Shown in pieces: positions 1-9,025 of a stretch of 64,000 nt of DNA. Position numbers and translations under genes: made by a program. The DNA is from an uncultured Allomuricauda sp. (GTDB lineage: Bacteria; Bacteroidota; Bacteroidia; Flavobacteriales; Flavobacteriaceae), in the NCBI RefSeq assembly GCF_947495325.1, contig NZ_CANLYK010000001.1, positions 496,001-560,000 of the forward strand. The letters are read 5' to 3'. Every line of letters begins with the position of its first letter. The stretch's first letter is position 1. The notes beneath the pieces were generated by a model. That model saw only the letters and a list, made by a program, of their open reading frames with translations. It was not told the origin of the DNA and ran no database searches.

Positions 1-299
1 TCTGATGAAGCAGCTGGAGTATTTATTACGTGGACTCCTTTGGATTTGGCATATTCCACATCAATATTGTCCATGCCAACACCACCACGACCAATCAATT
101 CTAAATTTGGACATGCGTCCACCAAAGATTTTCTGGCCTCAGTGGCACTTCGTACCAATAATGCGGTAATATCATTTTCGTTGATAAAGTTTACCAGCTG
201 TTCTTGAGCTACTTTGGTAGTGATTACTTCAAAACCTCCTTTTTCAAGCAGGTCAATTCCAATTTGGGCTATTCCGTCGTTTGCTAAAACTTTTCCCAT
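1..299 (-). CDS. serA: D-3-phosphoglycerate dehydrogenase, N-terminal part (cut by window edge)
   Basis: This is the first 99 or so residues of a D-isomer-specific 2-hydroxyacid dehydrogenase, which would oxidise 3-phosphoglycerate to 3-phosphohydroxypyruvate in the first step of serine synthesis. The visible part reads MGKVLANDGIAQIGIDLLEK and then the segment ending in LIGRGGVGMDNID, the family's substrate-domain signature. The catalytic and NAD-binding parts lie outside the window. The start codon overlaps the serC stop by one base (TAATG on the minus strand), so the two genes are translationally coupled and act in consecutive steps. That coupling is the main reason to prefer phosphoglycerate dehydrogenase over other family members. 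Confidence 0.85.
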   Translation of the reverse strand, partial: MGKVLANDGIAQIGIDLLEKGGFEVITTKVAQEQLVNFINENDITALLVRSATEARKSLVDACPNLELIGRGGVGMDNIDVEYAKSKGVHVINTPAASS

Positions 300-1363
300 T
301 ATCCTTTCTTTTCCAAATCACTCATAATGTCTACCAAAACCCCAACACTTTCCAAAGGAAGGGCATTGTACATGGAAGCCCGATAGCCACCAACAGAACG
401 ATGGCCATTAATTCCATTAATTCCGGCTTCTTTGCATTTCTCATCAAAAATTTCTTTTAACGAATCATCAGTAATATTAAAAGTGGCATTCATAATGGAA
501 CGGTCTTCTTTTGCCGCAAATCCAGAGAAAACAGGATTCAGTTCTATTTCAGAATAAATAAGATTTGCTTTACGTTCGTTAATTTCCTCTATGGCAGCAA
601 TCCCTCCTAGATCCTTCAACCACTGCATGGTAAGCATGGAAACATATACGGCAAAAACTGGTGGCGTATTGAACATACTATCCTTACTAACATGTACCTT
701 ATAATCTAACATTGATGGGATTTGACGCGATACTTTCCCCAAAATGTCCTCTTTTATAACTACTAATGTGGTTCCCGCTGGTCCCATATTTTTTTGCGCT
801 CCAGCATAGATCAGGTCGAATTGTGAAAAATCCATTTGCCTTGAAAAGATATCCGAACTCATATCACATACCAATGGAACATCCGTTTTAGGGAATTTTT
901 TTATTTGCGTTCCAAAAATGGTATTGTTGGAGGTTAAGTGCAAATAATCCAAATCATTTGGAATTGCGTATCCCTTTGGGATATAATTAAAATTTTGATC
1001 TTGTGAGGAGGCCACTTCAACAATTTCACCAATCAATTTTGCCTCTTTGATTGATTTTTGACTCCATGTACCTGTATTTACGTATCCCGCTTTTTTATCC
1101 AACAAATTAAAGGCAGCCATCAAAAATTGAGTACTTGCACCACCTTGAAGGAACAATGCTTGATATCCTTTTCCTTCGAGACCCAAAAGTTCCAGGGCCA
1201 AAGCGCGTGCATTTTCCATAATGGCGACAAACTCTTTACTTCTATGGGAAATTTCTATAAGAGAGAGACCTATTCCATCAAGTTCTACTACCGCTTCAGC
1301 GGCTTTTTGCATTACTTCTTTGGGTAAAATGCATGGGCCTGCACTAAAATTGTGTTTTTTCAT
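299..1363 (-). CDS. serC: Phosphoserine aminotransferase
   Basis: A class V PLP-dependent aminotransferase converting 3-phosphohydroxypyruvate and glutamate to O-phosphoserine; it also serves the 4-phosphohydroxythreonine step of pyridoxal phosphate synthesis in many bacteria. The protein has 354 residues, the normal length. It begins with the family N-terminus (HNFSAGPCILP), has the PLP-lysine motif AGAQKNMGPAG with Lys191, and ends with the GHRSVGGYRASMYNA signature. It is followed directly by serA on the same strand. A 67-base gap separates it from the upstream acyl-CoA reductase gene, so the three may share a transcript. Confidence 0.96.
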   Translation of the reverse strand: MKKHNFSAGPCILPKEVMQKAAEAVVELDGIGLSLIEISHRSKEFVAIMENARALALELLGLEGKGYQALFLQGGASTQFLMAAFNLLDKKAGYVNTGTWSQKSIKEAKLIGEIVEVASSQDQNFNYIPKGYAIPNDLDYLHLTSNNTIFGTQIKKFPKTDVPLVCDMSSDIFSRQMDFSQFDLIYAGAQKNMGPAGTTLVVIKEDILGKVSRQIPSMLDYKVHVSKDSMFNTPPVFAVYVSMLTMQWLKDLGGIAAIEEINERKANLIYSEIELNPVFSGFAAKEDRSIMNATFNITDDSLKEIFDEKCKEAGINGINGHRSVGGYRASMYNALPLESVGVLVDIMSDLEKKG

Positions 1364-1430
1364 TTGGTTAAATTAAGGGGTAAAGTTCTAAAAAAATCTT
1401 GGATATAAAAATGGTTAAAAAGTATCGACA

Positions 1431-2477
1431 TTAAAGTGATAAAAGGAACGAAATGGTATCAATCCCATCTGCGTAGTCATTAAGTTTTGGTTTTTGGGTT
1501 TCCCCAAAATTGACCTTGTTGTTAACTTCTAAATCCGAGACCACACATTGAATGTCATCGCGGTGTTCTTCAAGTTTTTGTTTTAATTCTGTCTCATTTT
1601 CATAATACGAATAAAACAATGATGCAATGGGTGAAGAAAAACTTTCATCTTCTTTTAAAATAAGGAAACCGTTGTCCAGAATTTTAAACTCACTCATCAA
1701 ATAAACTGCTTTATTGTAGTCGTAGTTATTCGAGTATTTAATTTGATTTATGAGGTCTTTGTACTCAAAAATGGCATTGAAAAACACATCAAAAGCATAA
1801 TTTTTTGGAACAAATATTTTGGAAACATTTCTGCATCCCAATCCATAGTATCTAAAAATATCTTCTCCCAAAGCCGTAATCTGCTGCTTTGATTCATTTC
1901 CTGTTAGAATAGCTACGGAACTTCTATTCTTTCTAATAATATTTGGCTTTTTTCCGAAATAATACTCAAAATACCTACTTGTGTTATTGCTTCCCGTAGC
2001 AATTACCGCATCAAAATCCTCAAACTTACCTTCAGCGAATTGAATTTTGTCTTCTAAGGTCGGGTCCTGCTGAATCAAGTATTCAGAAAGAAAGGGGAGA
2101 AGCACCGTATCGTTGGATGAAAGTTTGGCCAAAACCTTATTTCCTGACAATAAAACACATGAAAAATCATGAAAACCAACCAAAGGGATATTTCCCGCCA
2201 TGACAAGACCAATGGTCTTTGATGGGTTTGAGTTAGTAAAAGAGTAGTTGGAGAGCCAATTGGTCAACTGTTCTTCTGTTAATAAAAATGACCATTGTTC
2301 AAGGGCGAACAACATATTTTCTTGGGTAAACCAACTGTTCTGCTGTCCTGCTTTTAGAAGGATAGCATTGAAGTCAGAATGCCTATTATTTTCTGGGAGG
2401 TTATGATTTTCACAAAAATCACTTATAAAACTTCCAAGTTTAACAAAAGCTTGCAATCTAGAGGTATGCGCTGTCAT
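1431..2477 (-). CDS. LuxC-like acyl-CoA reductase
   Basis: A 348-residue protein of the LuxC/acyl-CoA reductase family, which reduces acyl-CoA or acyl thioesters to aldehydes with NAD(P)H. A Gly-rich segment (IGLVMAGNIPLVG) begins near residue 88, and the putative catalytic cysteine lies in YYGLGCRNVSK at Cys215. It is shorter than classical LuxC proteins (about 480 residues). No lux genes are present. The neighbours are serC/serA downstream and a divergent ferredoxin, a grouping I recall as common in Bacteroidota. The true substrate is unknown; an aldehyde-generating reductase is the family-level inference. Confidence 0.8.
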   Translation of the reverse strand: MTAHTSRLQAFVKLGSFISDFCENHNLPENNRHSDFNAILLKAGQQNSWFTQENMLFALEQWSFLLTEEQLTNWLSNYSFTNSNPSKTIGLVMAGNIPLVGFHDFSCVLLSGNKVLAKLSSNDTVLLPFLSEYLIQQDPTLEDKIQFAEGKFEDFDAVIATGSNNTSRYFEYYFGKKPNIIRKNRSSVAILTGNESKQQITALGEDIFRYYGLGCRNVSKIFVPKNYAFDVFFNAIFEYKDLINQIKYSNNYDYNKAVYLMSEFKILDNGFLILKEDESFSSPIASLFYSYYENETELKQKLEEHRDDIQCVVSDLEVNNKVNFGETQKPKLNDYADGIDTISFLLSL

Positions 2478-2505
2478 TATATTTGTACACTAAATTGGTA
2501 GGGTT

Positions 2506-2513
2506 TATTTTTG
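2506..2513 (+). promoter_or_regulatory. Probable -7 promoter element for the ferredoxin gene
   Basis: TATTTTTG matches the Bacteroidota -7 consensus TAnnTTTG. A TTTG at 2482-2485 lies 20 bases upstream and fits the -33 element. The ferredoxin ATG follows about 50 bases later. Both the match and the spacing make this one of the better promoter candidates in the window. Confidence 0.5.
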
Positions 2514-2563
2514 TCCAAAAGTAAGCATGCAGAAATTATTTCAGCATAAAGGAAAAAGAAATT

Positions 2564-2917
2564 ATGGCAATTATAATAACAGATGAATGTATTAACTGTG
2601 GTGCTTGCGAACCTGAGTGCCCAAATACTGCAATTTATGAGGGGGCTGATGAATGGCGCTACAGTGATGGCACATCGTTGGAAGGGGATGTAGTCCTTCC
2701 TGATGGAAAAGCTGTAAATGCTGATGAAGTACAGATTCCCATAAGTGATGAAATTTACTATATATCCCCAGATAAGTGTACTGAATGTATGGGCTTTCAT
2801 GAGGAACCCCAGTGTGCCGCCGTATGCCCGGTAGACTGTTGTGTACCTGATGAGGACAGAGTAGAGACCGAGGAAGAACTTTTAGGGAAGCAAAAATTTA
2901 TGCACCCTGACGGATAG
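2564..2917 (+). CDS. 2[4Fe-4S] dicluster ferredoxin
   Basis: A 117-residue cytoplasmic electron carrier. The first cluster motif is [12 protein letters not shown] near residues 9-20. The second is the extended [18 protein letters not shown], whose first two cysteines are separated normally but whose third follows an enlarged loop, as in the Allochromatium/YfhL type with unequal low-potential clusters. It is divergent from the LuxC-like reductase, with 86 bases between the two starts, so it may donate electrons to it or simply share the promoter region. A strong terminator follows. Confidence 0.93.
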   Translation: MAIIITDECINCGACEPECPNTAIYEGADEWRYSDGTSLEGDVVLPDGKAVNADEVQIPISDEIYYISPDKCTECMGFHEEPQCAAVCPVDCCVPDEDRVETEEELLGKQKFMHPDG

Positions 2918-2939
2918 GTAGAAAAAAACTTTAATTTAG

Positions 2940-2967
2940 CCCGAATCGAAAATGATTCGGGTTTTTT
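2940..2967 (+). terminator. Rho-independent terminator after ferredoxin
   Basis: An 8-bp perfect stem (CCCGAATC with GATTCGGG) and a six-base loop are followed by six T residues. It lies 22 bases past the ferredoxin stop. Confidence 0.9.
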
Positions 2968-3096
2968 ATGCAAGAAAAAGAGAAAACATATAATGGATTT
3001 TGGAAACAGATAGGTTGCACACTTTCCATAATTGCCATTTTGGGCATCCTCGCTGTATTTATTATAGGATTTTATATGCTTCTTTCAGGTTTTTAA
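2968..3096 (+). CDS. Small single-span membrane protein (42 aa, hypothetical)
   Basis: A short frame encodes a charged N-terminus (MQEKEKTYNGFWKQIGC) followed by one hydrophobic span over roughly residues 18-40. This is the layout of a tail-anchored or single-pass small membrane protein. Its ATG immediately follows the T-run of the ferredoxin terminator and there is no visible ribosome binding site, so expression would depend on readthrough or a different start. I do not recognise a family. The clean topology favours a real gene, the start context argues against it. Confidence 0.35.
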   Translation: MQEKEKTYNGFWKQIGCTLSIIAILGILAVFIIGFYMLLSGF

Positions 3097-3131
3097 GGTT
3101 GCTGAAATGTAACATTTGTCATACTTCAACT

Positions 3132-3139
3132 TATATTTG
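3132..3139 (+). promoter_or_regulatory. Probable -7 promoter element for ychF
   Basis: TATATTTG fits TAnnTTTG and lies about 100 bases before the ychF start in an otherwise gene-free gap. A TTTG at 3115-3118 is a possible but short-spaced -33 element. Confidence 0.4.
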
Positions 3140-3240
3140 CAGCCTTAAATAATTCTCGGTGTTCGGTACAGGGTCATGTTATTATGTATAAATAGGTTGT
3201 AAGCCCAAAATACTAAACACTTAAATCTAACATCTAATCA

Positions 3241-4335
3241 ATGAAAGCTGGTATTGTAGGATTGCCAAATGTAGGAAAATCGACTTTGTTTAATTGTTTG
3301 TCCAATGCAAAAGCACAGAGTGCAAACTTTCCCTTTTGTACCATTGAGCCTAATATTGGGGTTGTAAATGTACCCGATAATCGAATGGAAAAATTGGAAG
3401 AGTTGGTTAGTCCAGAAAAAGTTATTCCAGCAACGGTTGAAATTGTTGATATTGCCGGATTGGTGAAAGGCGCCAGTAAAGGTGAGGGGTTGGGAAACCA
3501 GTTTTTAGGAAACATTCGTGAAACGGATGCCATTCTCCATGTCTTACGATGTTTTGATAACGATAATATTGTACATGTTGATGGTTCTGTAAATCCAATC
3601 AGGGATAAGGAGACCATAGATATGGAACTCCAGTTGAAAGATTTGGAGAGTGTTGAAAAGAAATTGGATAAGGTAAAACGAGCAGCAAAAACTGGGAACA
3701 AAGAAGCCCAAAAAGAAGCTGCAGTTTTAACTAGTTTAAAAGAAGGCCTTGAAGCAGGAACATCCGTTCGTGCCATTACGCTTAGTGATGATGATCGTGT
3801 AGAATATGTAAAACCTTTGCAATTGATAACGGACAAACCAGTAATGTACGTCTGTAATGTTGATGAAGAGGCCGCTACAAATGGAAATGCATATGTAGAA
3901 AAGGTAAAAGAAGCGGTAGCCAATGAAAATGCTGAAGTTATATTTTTAGCCGTAGGTACCGAAGCGGACATCACGGAATTGGATACTTATGAGGAACGCC
4001 AAATGTTCTTGGAAGATTTAGGTCTTTCGGAGCCCGGTTCAGCTAAACTGATTAGGGGAGCTTATAAATTATTGAATCTGGAAACCTATTTTACTGCCGG
4101 TGAAAAGGAAGTAAGGGCGTGGACCATTCCAATTGGGGCAACTGCCCCGCAAGCTGCCGGTGTTATTCATACTGATTTTGAAAAAGGCTTCATTCGAGCA
4201 GAGGTAATTGCATATGATGATTATGTGCACTATGGAAGCGAATCAAAAGTAAAAGAAGCAGGTAAAATGCGTGTTGAAGGAAAGGAATATGTGGTAAAGG
4301 ATGGTGATGTCATGCATTTTAGGTTTAATGTTTAA
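3241..4335 (+). CDS. ychF: Redox-regulated ATPase YchF (OBG family)
   Basis: A universally conserved OBG-family P-loop NTPase of 364 residues, the standard length. It has Walker A GLPNVGKST at residues 7-15, the switch motif DIAGLVKGAS near residue 68, a central coiled region and a C-terminal TGS-type domain ending in KDGDVMHFRFNV. Family members bind ribosomes, prefer ATP over GTP and influence stress responses. The gene stands alone, with its own promoter candidate upstream and 114 bases before parE. Confidence 0.95.
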   Translation: MKAGIVGLPNVGKSTLFNCLSNAKAQSANFPFCTIEPNIGVVNVPDNRMEKLEELVSPEKVIPATVEIVDIAGLVKGASKGEGLGNQFLGNIRETDAILHVLRCFDNDNIVHVDGSVNPIRDKETIDMELQLKDLESVEKKLDKVKRAAKTGNKEAQKEAAVLTSLKEGLEAGTSVRAITLSDDDRVEYVKPLQLITDKPVMYVCNVDEEAATNGNAYVEKVKEAVANENAEVIFLAVGTEADITELDTYEERQMFLEDLGLSEPGSAKLIRGAYKLLNLETYFTAGEKEVRAWTIPIGATAPQAAGVIHTDFEKGFIRAEVIAYDDYVHYGSESKVKEAGKMRVEGKEYVVKDGDVMHFRFNV

Positions 4336-4402
4336 GAGCAATCCTTCTTCGTAATAGGTATATCAACAGTATTTGTTGATTACTTTCTTTGGGCTACACA
4401 TT

Positions 4403-4410
4403 TATTTTTG
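4403..4410 (+). promoter_or_regulatory. Probable -7 promoter element for parE-parC
   Basis: TATTTTTG fits TAnnTTTG, 39 bases before the parE start. No well-spaced -33 element is obvious. Confidence 0.4.
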
Positions 4411-4449
4411 CGGCTAAATTTTATATTAGCAAGGATTAACCCTTAACCG

Positions 4450-6300
4450 ATGGCAGAAACCAAGTATACCGAGGATAATATTCGCTCCCTGGACTGGAAG
4501 GAGCATATCCGCATGCGCCCTGGAATGTATATTGGTAAATTGGGAGATGGTTCATCGGCAGATGATGGTATCTATATTCTTCTTAAAGAAGTCATTGACA
4601 ACTGTATTGATGAGTTTGTCATGGGAGCTGGTAAAACCATCGAAATCAATATCAAGGAAAATACCGTCCATGTTCGTGATTATGGTCGAGGAATTCCATT
4701 GGGGAAAGTTGTGGATGTAGTTTCCAAAATGAATACTGGTGGAAAATACGATACCCGGGCGTTTAAAAAATCCGTAGGTCTTAATGGAGTTGGAACAAAG
4801 GCAGTAAATGCGCTTTCCAATTTTTTTAAGGTTGAATCAGTGCGTGATGGACAATCAAAGGCGGCGGAGTTTAAAGCTGGGAACCTGGTGACCGAAGAGC
4901 TAATTGATTCCTCCAAACGCAGGGGAACCAAGGTAAGTTTTGTTCCTGACGAATCTATTTTTAAAAAATATAAATACAGAAATGAGTATGTAGAACGCAT
5001 GCTCAAAAACTATGTATACCTTAATCCAGGGTTGACCATTGTCTTTAATGGGGAAAAATTCTTTTCGGAAAATGGATTGAGAGATTTGTTGGAAGACAAT
5101 AATAACCAAGAAGACTTTCTATACCCAATAATTCATCTTAAAGGAGATGATATTGAAGTTGCCCTTACACATAGTAGAACCCAGTACAGTGAGGAATATC
5201 ATTCCTTTGTAAATGGACAACATACTACCCAAGGAGGAACACACCAAGCAGCTTTTAGGGAGGCCATCGTAAAGACCATTCGTGATTTTTATGGTAAAAA
5301 TTATGATGCTTCAGATATCAGAAAATCCATAATTTCTGCTATTTCCATTAAAGTGATGGAGCCTGTTTTTGAAAGTCAGACCAAGACCAAACTGGGCTCT
5401 ACGGATATGGGTGGTAAGCTGCCTACAGTGAGGACATACATTAATGACTTTATTGGAAAGTACCTGGATAATTACTTACATAAAAATCAAACCACGGCTG
5501 AGGCAATTCAGCGCAAGATTGTTCAGGCCGAAAAAGAAAGAAAGGAACTTTCTGGAATTCGAAAATTAGCTCGTGATCGGGCGAAAAAAGCAAGCTTGCA
5601 CAATAAAAAACTTAGGGATTGTCGCGTTCATCTTCAAGATATGAAGAAGGACAGAAGGTTGGAATCCACGCTGTTTATTACAGAAGGAGATTCAGCTTCC
5701 GGTTCAATCACCAAGTCTAGGGACGTAAACACCCAAGCAGTTTTCAGTTTACGGGGGAAGCCCTTGAATTCCTATGGAATGTCCAAGAAGATTGTGTATG
5801 AAAATGAAGAATTCAATCTGTTGCAAGCAGCTTTGAATATAGAAGAATCCATGGAAGACCTGCGTTACAACAATATTGTAATTGCTACTGATGCAGATGT
5901 TGACGGAATGCACATACGTCTTTTACTGATTACGTTCTTTTTGCAATTCTTTCCAGAACTGATAAAAGAAAACCATTTATACATTCTACAAACCCCTCTT
6001 TTCAGGGTTAGAAATAAAAAAGAAACCATTTATTGTTACAGCGAGGAAGAAAGACGAAATGCTATTCAAAAGCTCACCGGTAAACCAGAAATCACAAGAT
6101 TTAAGGGTTTAGGTGAGATTTCTCCAGATGAGTTTCAACATTTTATTGGTGACGATATCCGTTTAGAACCGGTAATGTTGGACAAGGCAATGAGCATTGA
6201 TAATTTATTGAAGTTTTATATGGGGAAAAACACCCCTGATAGACAAGAATTTATTATAAATAATCTTAAAGTAGAACTTGATTTAATAGAAGAAAACTAA
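4450..6300 (+). CDS. parE: DNA topoisomerase IV subunit B
   Basis: The ATPase subunit of the type IIA topoisomerase that decatenates daughter chromosomes. The GHKL ATPase domain is at the N-terminus ([36 protein letters not shown]), then the transducer, then the Toprim domain with EGDSASGS from residue 412 and DADVDG near residue 480. At 616 residues it lacks the long insertion seen in many GyrB proteins. Its immediate partner is parC, 31 bases downstream, which together with the length separates it from gyrB. Confidence 0.93.
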   Translation: MAETKYTEDNIRSLDWKEHIRMRPGMYIGKLGDGSSADDGIYILLKEVIDNCIDEFVMGAGKTIEINIKENTVHVRDYGRGIPLGKVVDVVSKMNTGGKYDTRAFKKSVGLNGVGTKAVNALSNFFKVESVRDGQSKAAEFKAGNLVTEELIDSSKRRGTKVSFVPDESIFKKYKYRNEYVERMLKNYVYLNPGLTIVFNGEKFFSENGLRDLLEDNNNQEDFLYPIIHLKGDDIEVALTHSRTQYSEEYHSFVNGQHTTQGGTHQAAFREAIVKTIRDFYGKNYDASDIRKSIISAISIKVMEPVFESQTKTKLGSTDMGGKLPTVRTYINDFIGKYLDNYLHKNQTTAEAIQRKIVQAEKERKELSGIRKLARDRAKKASLHNKKLRDCRVHLQDMKKDRRLESTLFITEGDSASGSITKSRDVNTQAVFSLRGKPLNSYGMSKKIVYENEEFNLLQAALNIEESMEDLRYNNIVIATDADVDGMHIRLLLITFFLQFFPELIKENHLYILQTPLFRVRNKKETIYCYSEEERRNAIQKLTGKPEITRFKGLGEISPDEFQHFIGDDIRLEPVMLDKAMSIDNLLKFYMGKNTPDRQEFIINNLKVELDLIEEN

Positions 6301-6331
6301 CTATAAACCAGATAAATGTATCCCCTTCTAA

Positions 6332-8959
6332 ATGGAAGAGAATGAAGATTTGAATGATGAAGGTTTAGAAAGCCAAGACAGTTCCCAAGATAGCCTTACA
6401 CGGGTTACGGGAATGTATAAGGATTGGTTTTTGGACTATGCCTCTTATGTTATTTTAGAACGTGCGGTTCCTGCAATAGAGGACGGTTTTAAACCCGTAC
6501 AGCGCAGGATTATGCATGCCCTTAAAGAGTTGGACGATGGCCGGTACAACAAAGTTGCCAATGTTGTTGGGCATACCATGCAATACCACCCCCATGGGGA
6601 CGCAAGTATTGCAGATGCCATGGTTCAAATAGGGCAGAAGGACTTGCTTATAGATACCCAAGGAAACTGGGGGAACATTCTTACCGGTGATGGAGCTGCT
6701 GCATCCAGGTATATAGAGGCCCGACTTTCAAAATTCGGATTAGAGGTTGTTTTCAGCCCTAAAATCACAGAGTGGCAACTCTCCTATGATGGCAGAAAGA
6801 AGGAACCTGTAAACCTTCCAGTTAAATTTCCATTGCTGTTGGCGCAGGGAGCTGAAGGAATTGCGGTGGGATTGTCAACCAAAGTACTCCCACATAACTT
6901 TAATGAGTTGATTGACGCTTCGATAAAGCATTTAAAGGGACAACGTTTCAAGCTGTTTCCAGATTTCCCAACTTCAGGAATCATAGACGTCACCAATTAT
7001 AATGATGGGCTTCGGGGTGGTAAAATTCGTGTTCGTGCCAAAATTTCAACATTTGACAAGAACACTCTTGTTATCAATGAAATACCATACGGAACCAACA
7101 CATCTTCATTAATAGACTCTATCCTTAAAGCCAATGACAAGGGTAAAATCAAGATTAAAAAAATAGAGGATAATACAGCTGCGGAGGTTGAGATTTTGGT
7201 TCATCTGCCTAGCGGAATTTCTCCAGATAAAACCATAGATGCGCTATATGCATTTACGTCTTGTGAGTCTTCCATATCTCCTTTAGGATGTATCATAGAA
7301 GATAATAAGCCTTTATTTATAGGAGTTACTGAAATGCTTGTGCGTTCAACTGATTATACCGTTGAACTGTTAAAGGCAGAGCTTGAAATTCAACTTAGTG
7401 AACTGGAAGAACAGTGGCACTTTGCTTCCTTGGAACGAATTTTCATAGAAAATAGAATCTACCGCGATATTGAGGAGGAGGAAACATGGGAAGGTGTCAT
7501 CTCTGCAATTGACAAAGGGCTTAAACCATTCACTAAAAATCTGAAAAGAGCGGTTACAGAGGATGACATAGTTCGTTTGACCGAAATCCGCATCAAACGT
7601 ATTTCCAAGTTTGATTTGGAAAAGGCACAACAACTTATTGATAGTTTGGATGATAAAATAGCGCAGACCAAACATCATCTGGAACATTTGGTGGACTACG
7701 CCATTGATTACTTTAAAGAACTCAAGAAGAAATACGGCAAAGGGCGTGAACGAAAGTCCGAGATTAAAGTATTTGATGATATTGAAGCTACCAAAGTGGT
7801 CATTAGAAATACCAAACTCTATGTAAATCGGGAAGAAGGCTTTATCGGAACCTCTTTAAAGAGGGATGAATATGTTACGGATTGTAGTGACATAGATGAC
7901 ATTATCGTTTTTACTAAAAAAGGTGAAATGATGGTCACGAAAGTCGACTCCAAGACCTTTATTGGAAAGGGAATCATACATGTGGCCGTATTTAAGAAGA
8001 AAGATAGCCGCACCATCTATAATATGGTTTACAAGGATGGACGTGGAGGTCCAAGTTATATTAAGAGGTTTAATGTTACGAGTATCACACGCGATAAAAT
8101 GTATCAATTGGCAGGAGGAAAGCCAACTTCGGAAGTGCTATATTTTTCGGCCAACCCCAATGGGGAAGCAGAGACTATTACCGTGTTGTTAAGGCAATCC
8201 GGTAGTATTAAAAAATTAAAATGGGATTTAGACTTTGCCGACCTGTTGATAAAAGGTAGAGCTTCTAAAGGAAACTTGGTCACTAAGTATCCCGTAAAGA
8301 GAATAGAGTTAAAAGAAAAAGGAGTTTCCACCCTTAAGCCAAGAAAAATTTGGTTTGATGATATCGTGGGACGCCTAAATGTTGATGGAAGAGGAGAACT
8401 TCTTGGCGATTTTAAAGGAGATGACCTGCTGTTGATTATTGACCAGAAAGGAAAGGTCAAAACGATTCCGCCAGATTTAATGACCAGGTTTAATGATGAC
8501 ATGATTGTTCTGCAAAAATGGAATCCTAAAAAACCAATCTCCGTTGTGCATTTTGAAGGTGAAAAGGAGCGCTATTATATAAAAAGGTTTTTAATTGAAA
8601 ATTCCAATAAGGAAGAAATAGTGATTTCGGAACATCCAAAATCGCATCTTGAACTCGTTTCCACCGATTGGAGGCCATTGATTGAGATTGAGTTTTCAAA
8701 ACCAAGGGGTAAAGATGTTAAACCTAATCAACAGGTAGATGTAGGAGATTTCATATCCGTAAAAGGAATAAAAGCCCTAGGGAATCAACTGACTTCAGAA
8801 AAAGTAAAAAATATCAATACTCTAGACCCCTTACCCTTTGAAGAGCCTAAGGCACCCATTCCAGAGGATATTGAAGTGGTGGATGAAGAATCCATAGGCT
8901 TTAATGATAATGATATAGATTCAAAAGATGATGGTTCTGAGCAAACTACTTTGTTTTAA
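6332..8959 (+). CDS. parC: DNA topoisomerase IV subunit A
   Basis: The DNA cleavage-religation subunit pairing with ParE. The winged-helix breakage domain starts near residue 30 (ASYVILERAVPAIEDGFKPVQRR), with the catalytic tyrosine in AASRYIEARLS at Tyr127. A coiled-coil region around residues 420-470 follows, then a divergent C-terminal beta-pinwheel. The 875-residue length and the lack of a clear GyrA-box (QRRGGKG) support ParC over GyrA. The C-terminal 50 residues are very acidic (VVDEESIGFNDNDID), probably a disordered tail. Confidence 0.92.
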   Translation: MEENEDLNDEGLESQDSSQDSLTRVTGMYKDWFLDYASYVILERAVPAIEDGFKPVQRRIMHALKELDDGRYNKVANVVGHTMQYHPHGDASIADAMVQIGQKDLLIDTQGNWGNILTGDGAAASRYIEARLSKFGLEVVFSPKITEWQLSYDGRKKEPVNLPVKFPLLLAQGAEGIAVGLSTKVLPHNFNELIDASIKHLKGQRFKLFPDFPTSGIIDVTNYNDGLRGGKIRVRAKISTFDKNTLVINEIPYGTNTSSLIDSILKANDKGKIKIKKIEDNTAAEVEILVHLPSGISPDKTIDALYAFTSCESSISPLGCIIEDNKPLFIGVTEMLVRSTDYTVELLKAELEIQLSELEEQWHFASLERIFIENRIYRDIEEEETWEGVISAIDKGLKPFTKNLKRAVTEDDIVRLTEIRIKRISKFDLEKAQQLIDSLDDKIAQTKHHLEHLVDYAIDYFKELKKKYGKGRERKSEIKVFDDIEATKVVIRNTKLYVNREEGFIGTSLKRDEYVTDCSDIDDIIVFTKKGEMMVTKVDSKTFIGKGIIHVAVFKKKDSRTIYNMVYKDGRGGPSYIKRFNVTSITRDKMYQLAGGKPTSEVLYFSANPNGEAETITVLLRQSGSIKKLKWDLDFADLLIKGRASKGNLVTKYPVKRIELKEKGVSTLKPRKIWFDDIVGRLNVDGRGELLGDFKGDDLLLIIDQKGKVKTIPPDLMTRFNDDMIVLQKWNPKKPISVVHFEGEKERYYIKRFLIENSNKEEIVISEHPKSHLELVSTDWRPLIEIEFSKPRGKDVKPNQQVDVGDFISVKGIKALGNQLTSEKVKNINTLDPLPFEEPKAPIPEDIEVVDEESIGFNDNDIDSKDDGSEQTTLF

Positions 8960-9025
8960 TGCATTATTCTACTTATTTTGGCGCTCAAGTTATACACACC
9001 TAACCCAATAGCTTAATTTTTTTAT

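Noticed and set aside
2477..2800. Minus-strand frame opposite the ferredoxin
   Set aside because: It is antisense to the ferredoxin, whose cysteine motifs are unambiguous, and has a Cys-poor, phenylalanine-rich composition without a domain.
3234..3974. Long minus-strand frame opposite ychF (246 codons)
   Set aside because: It is wholly antisense to a clear housekeeping gene and its Ser/Thr/Phe-rich translation is typical of the complement of a coding strand.
8104..8502. Minus-strand frame opposite parC (132 codons)
   Set aside because: It is antisense to conserved parC sequence, with no motif of its own.
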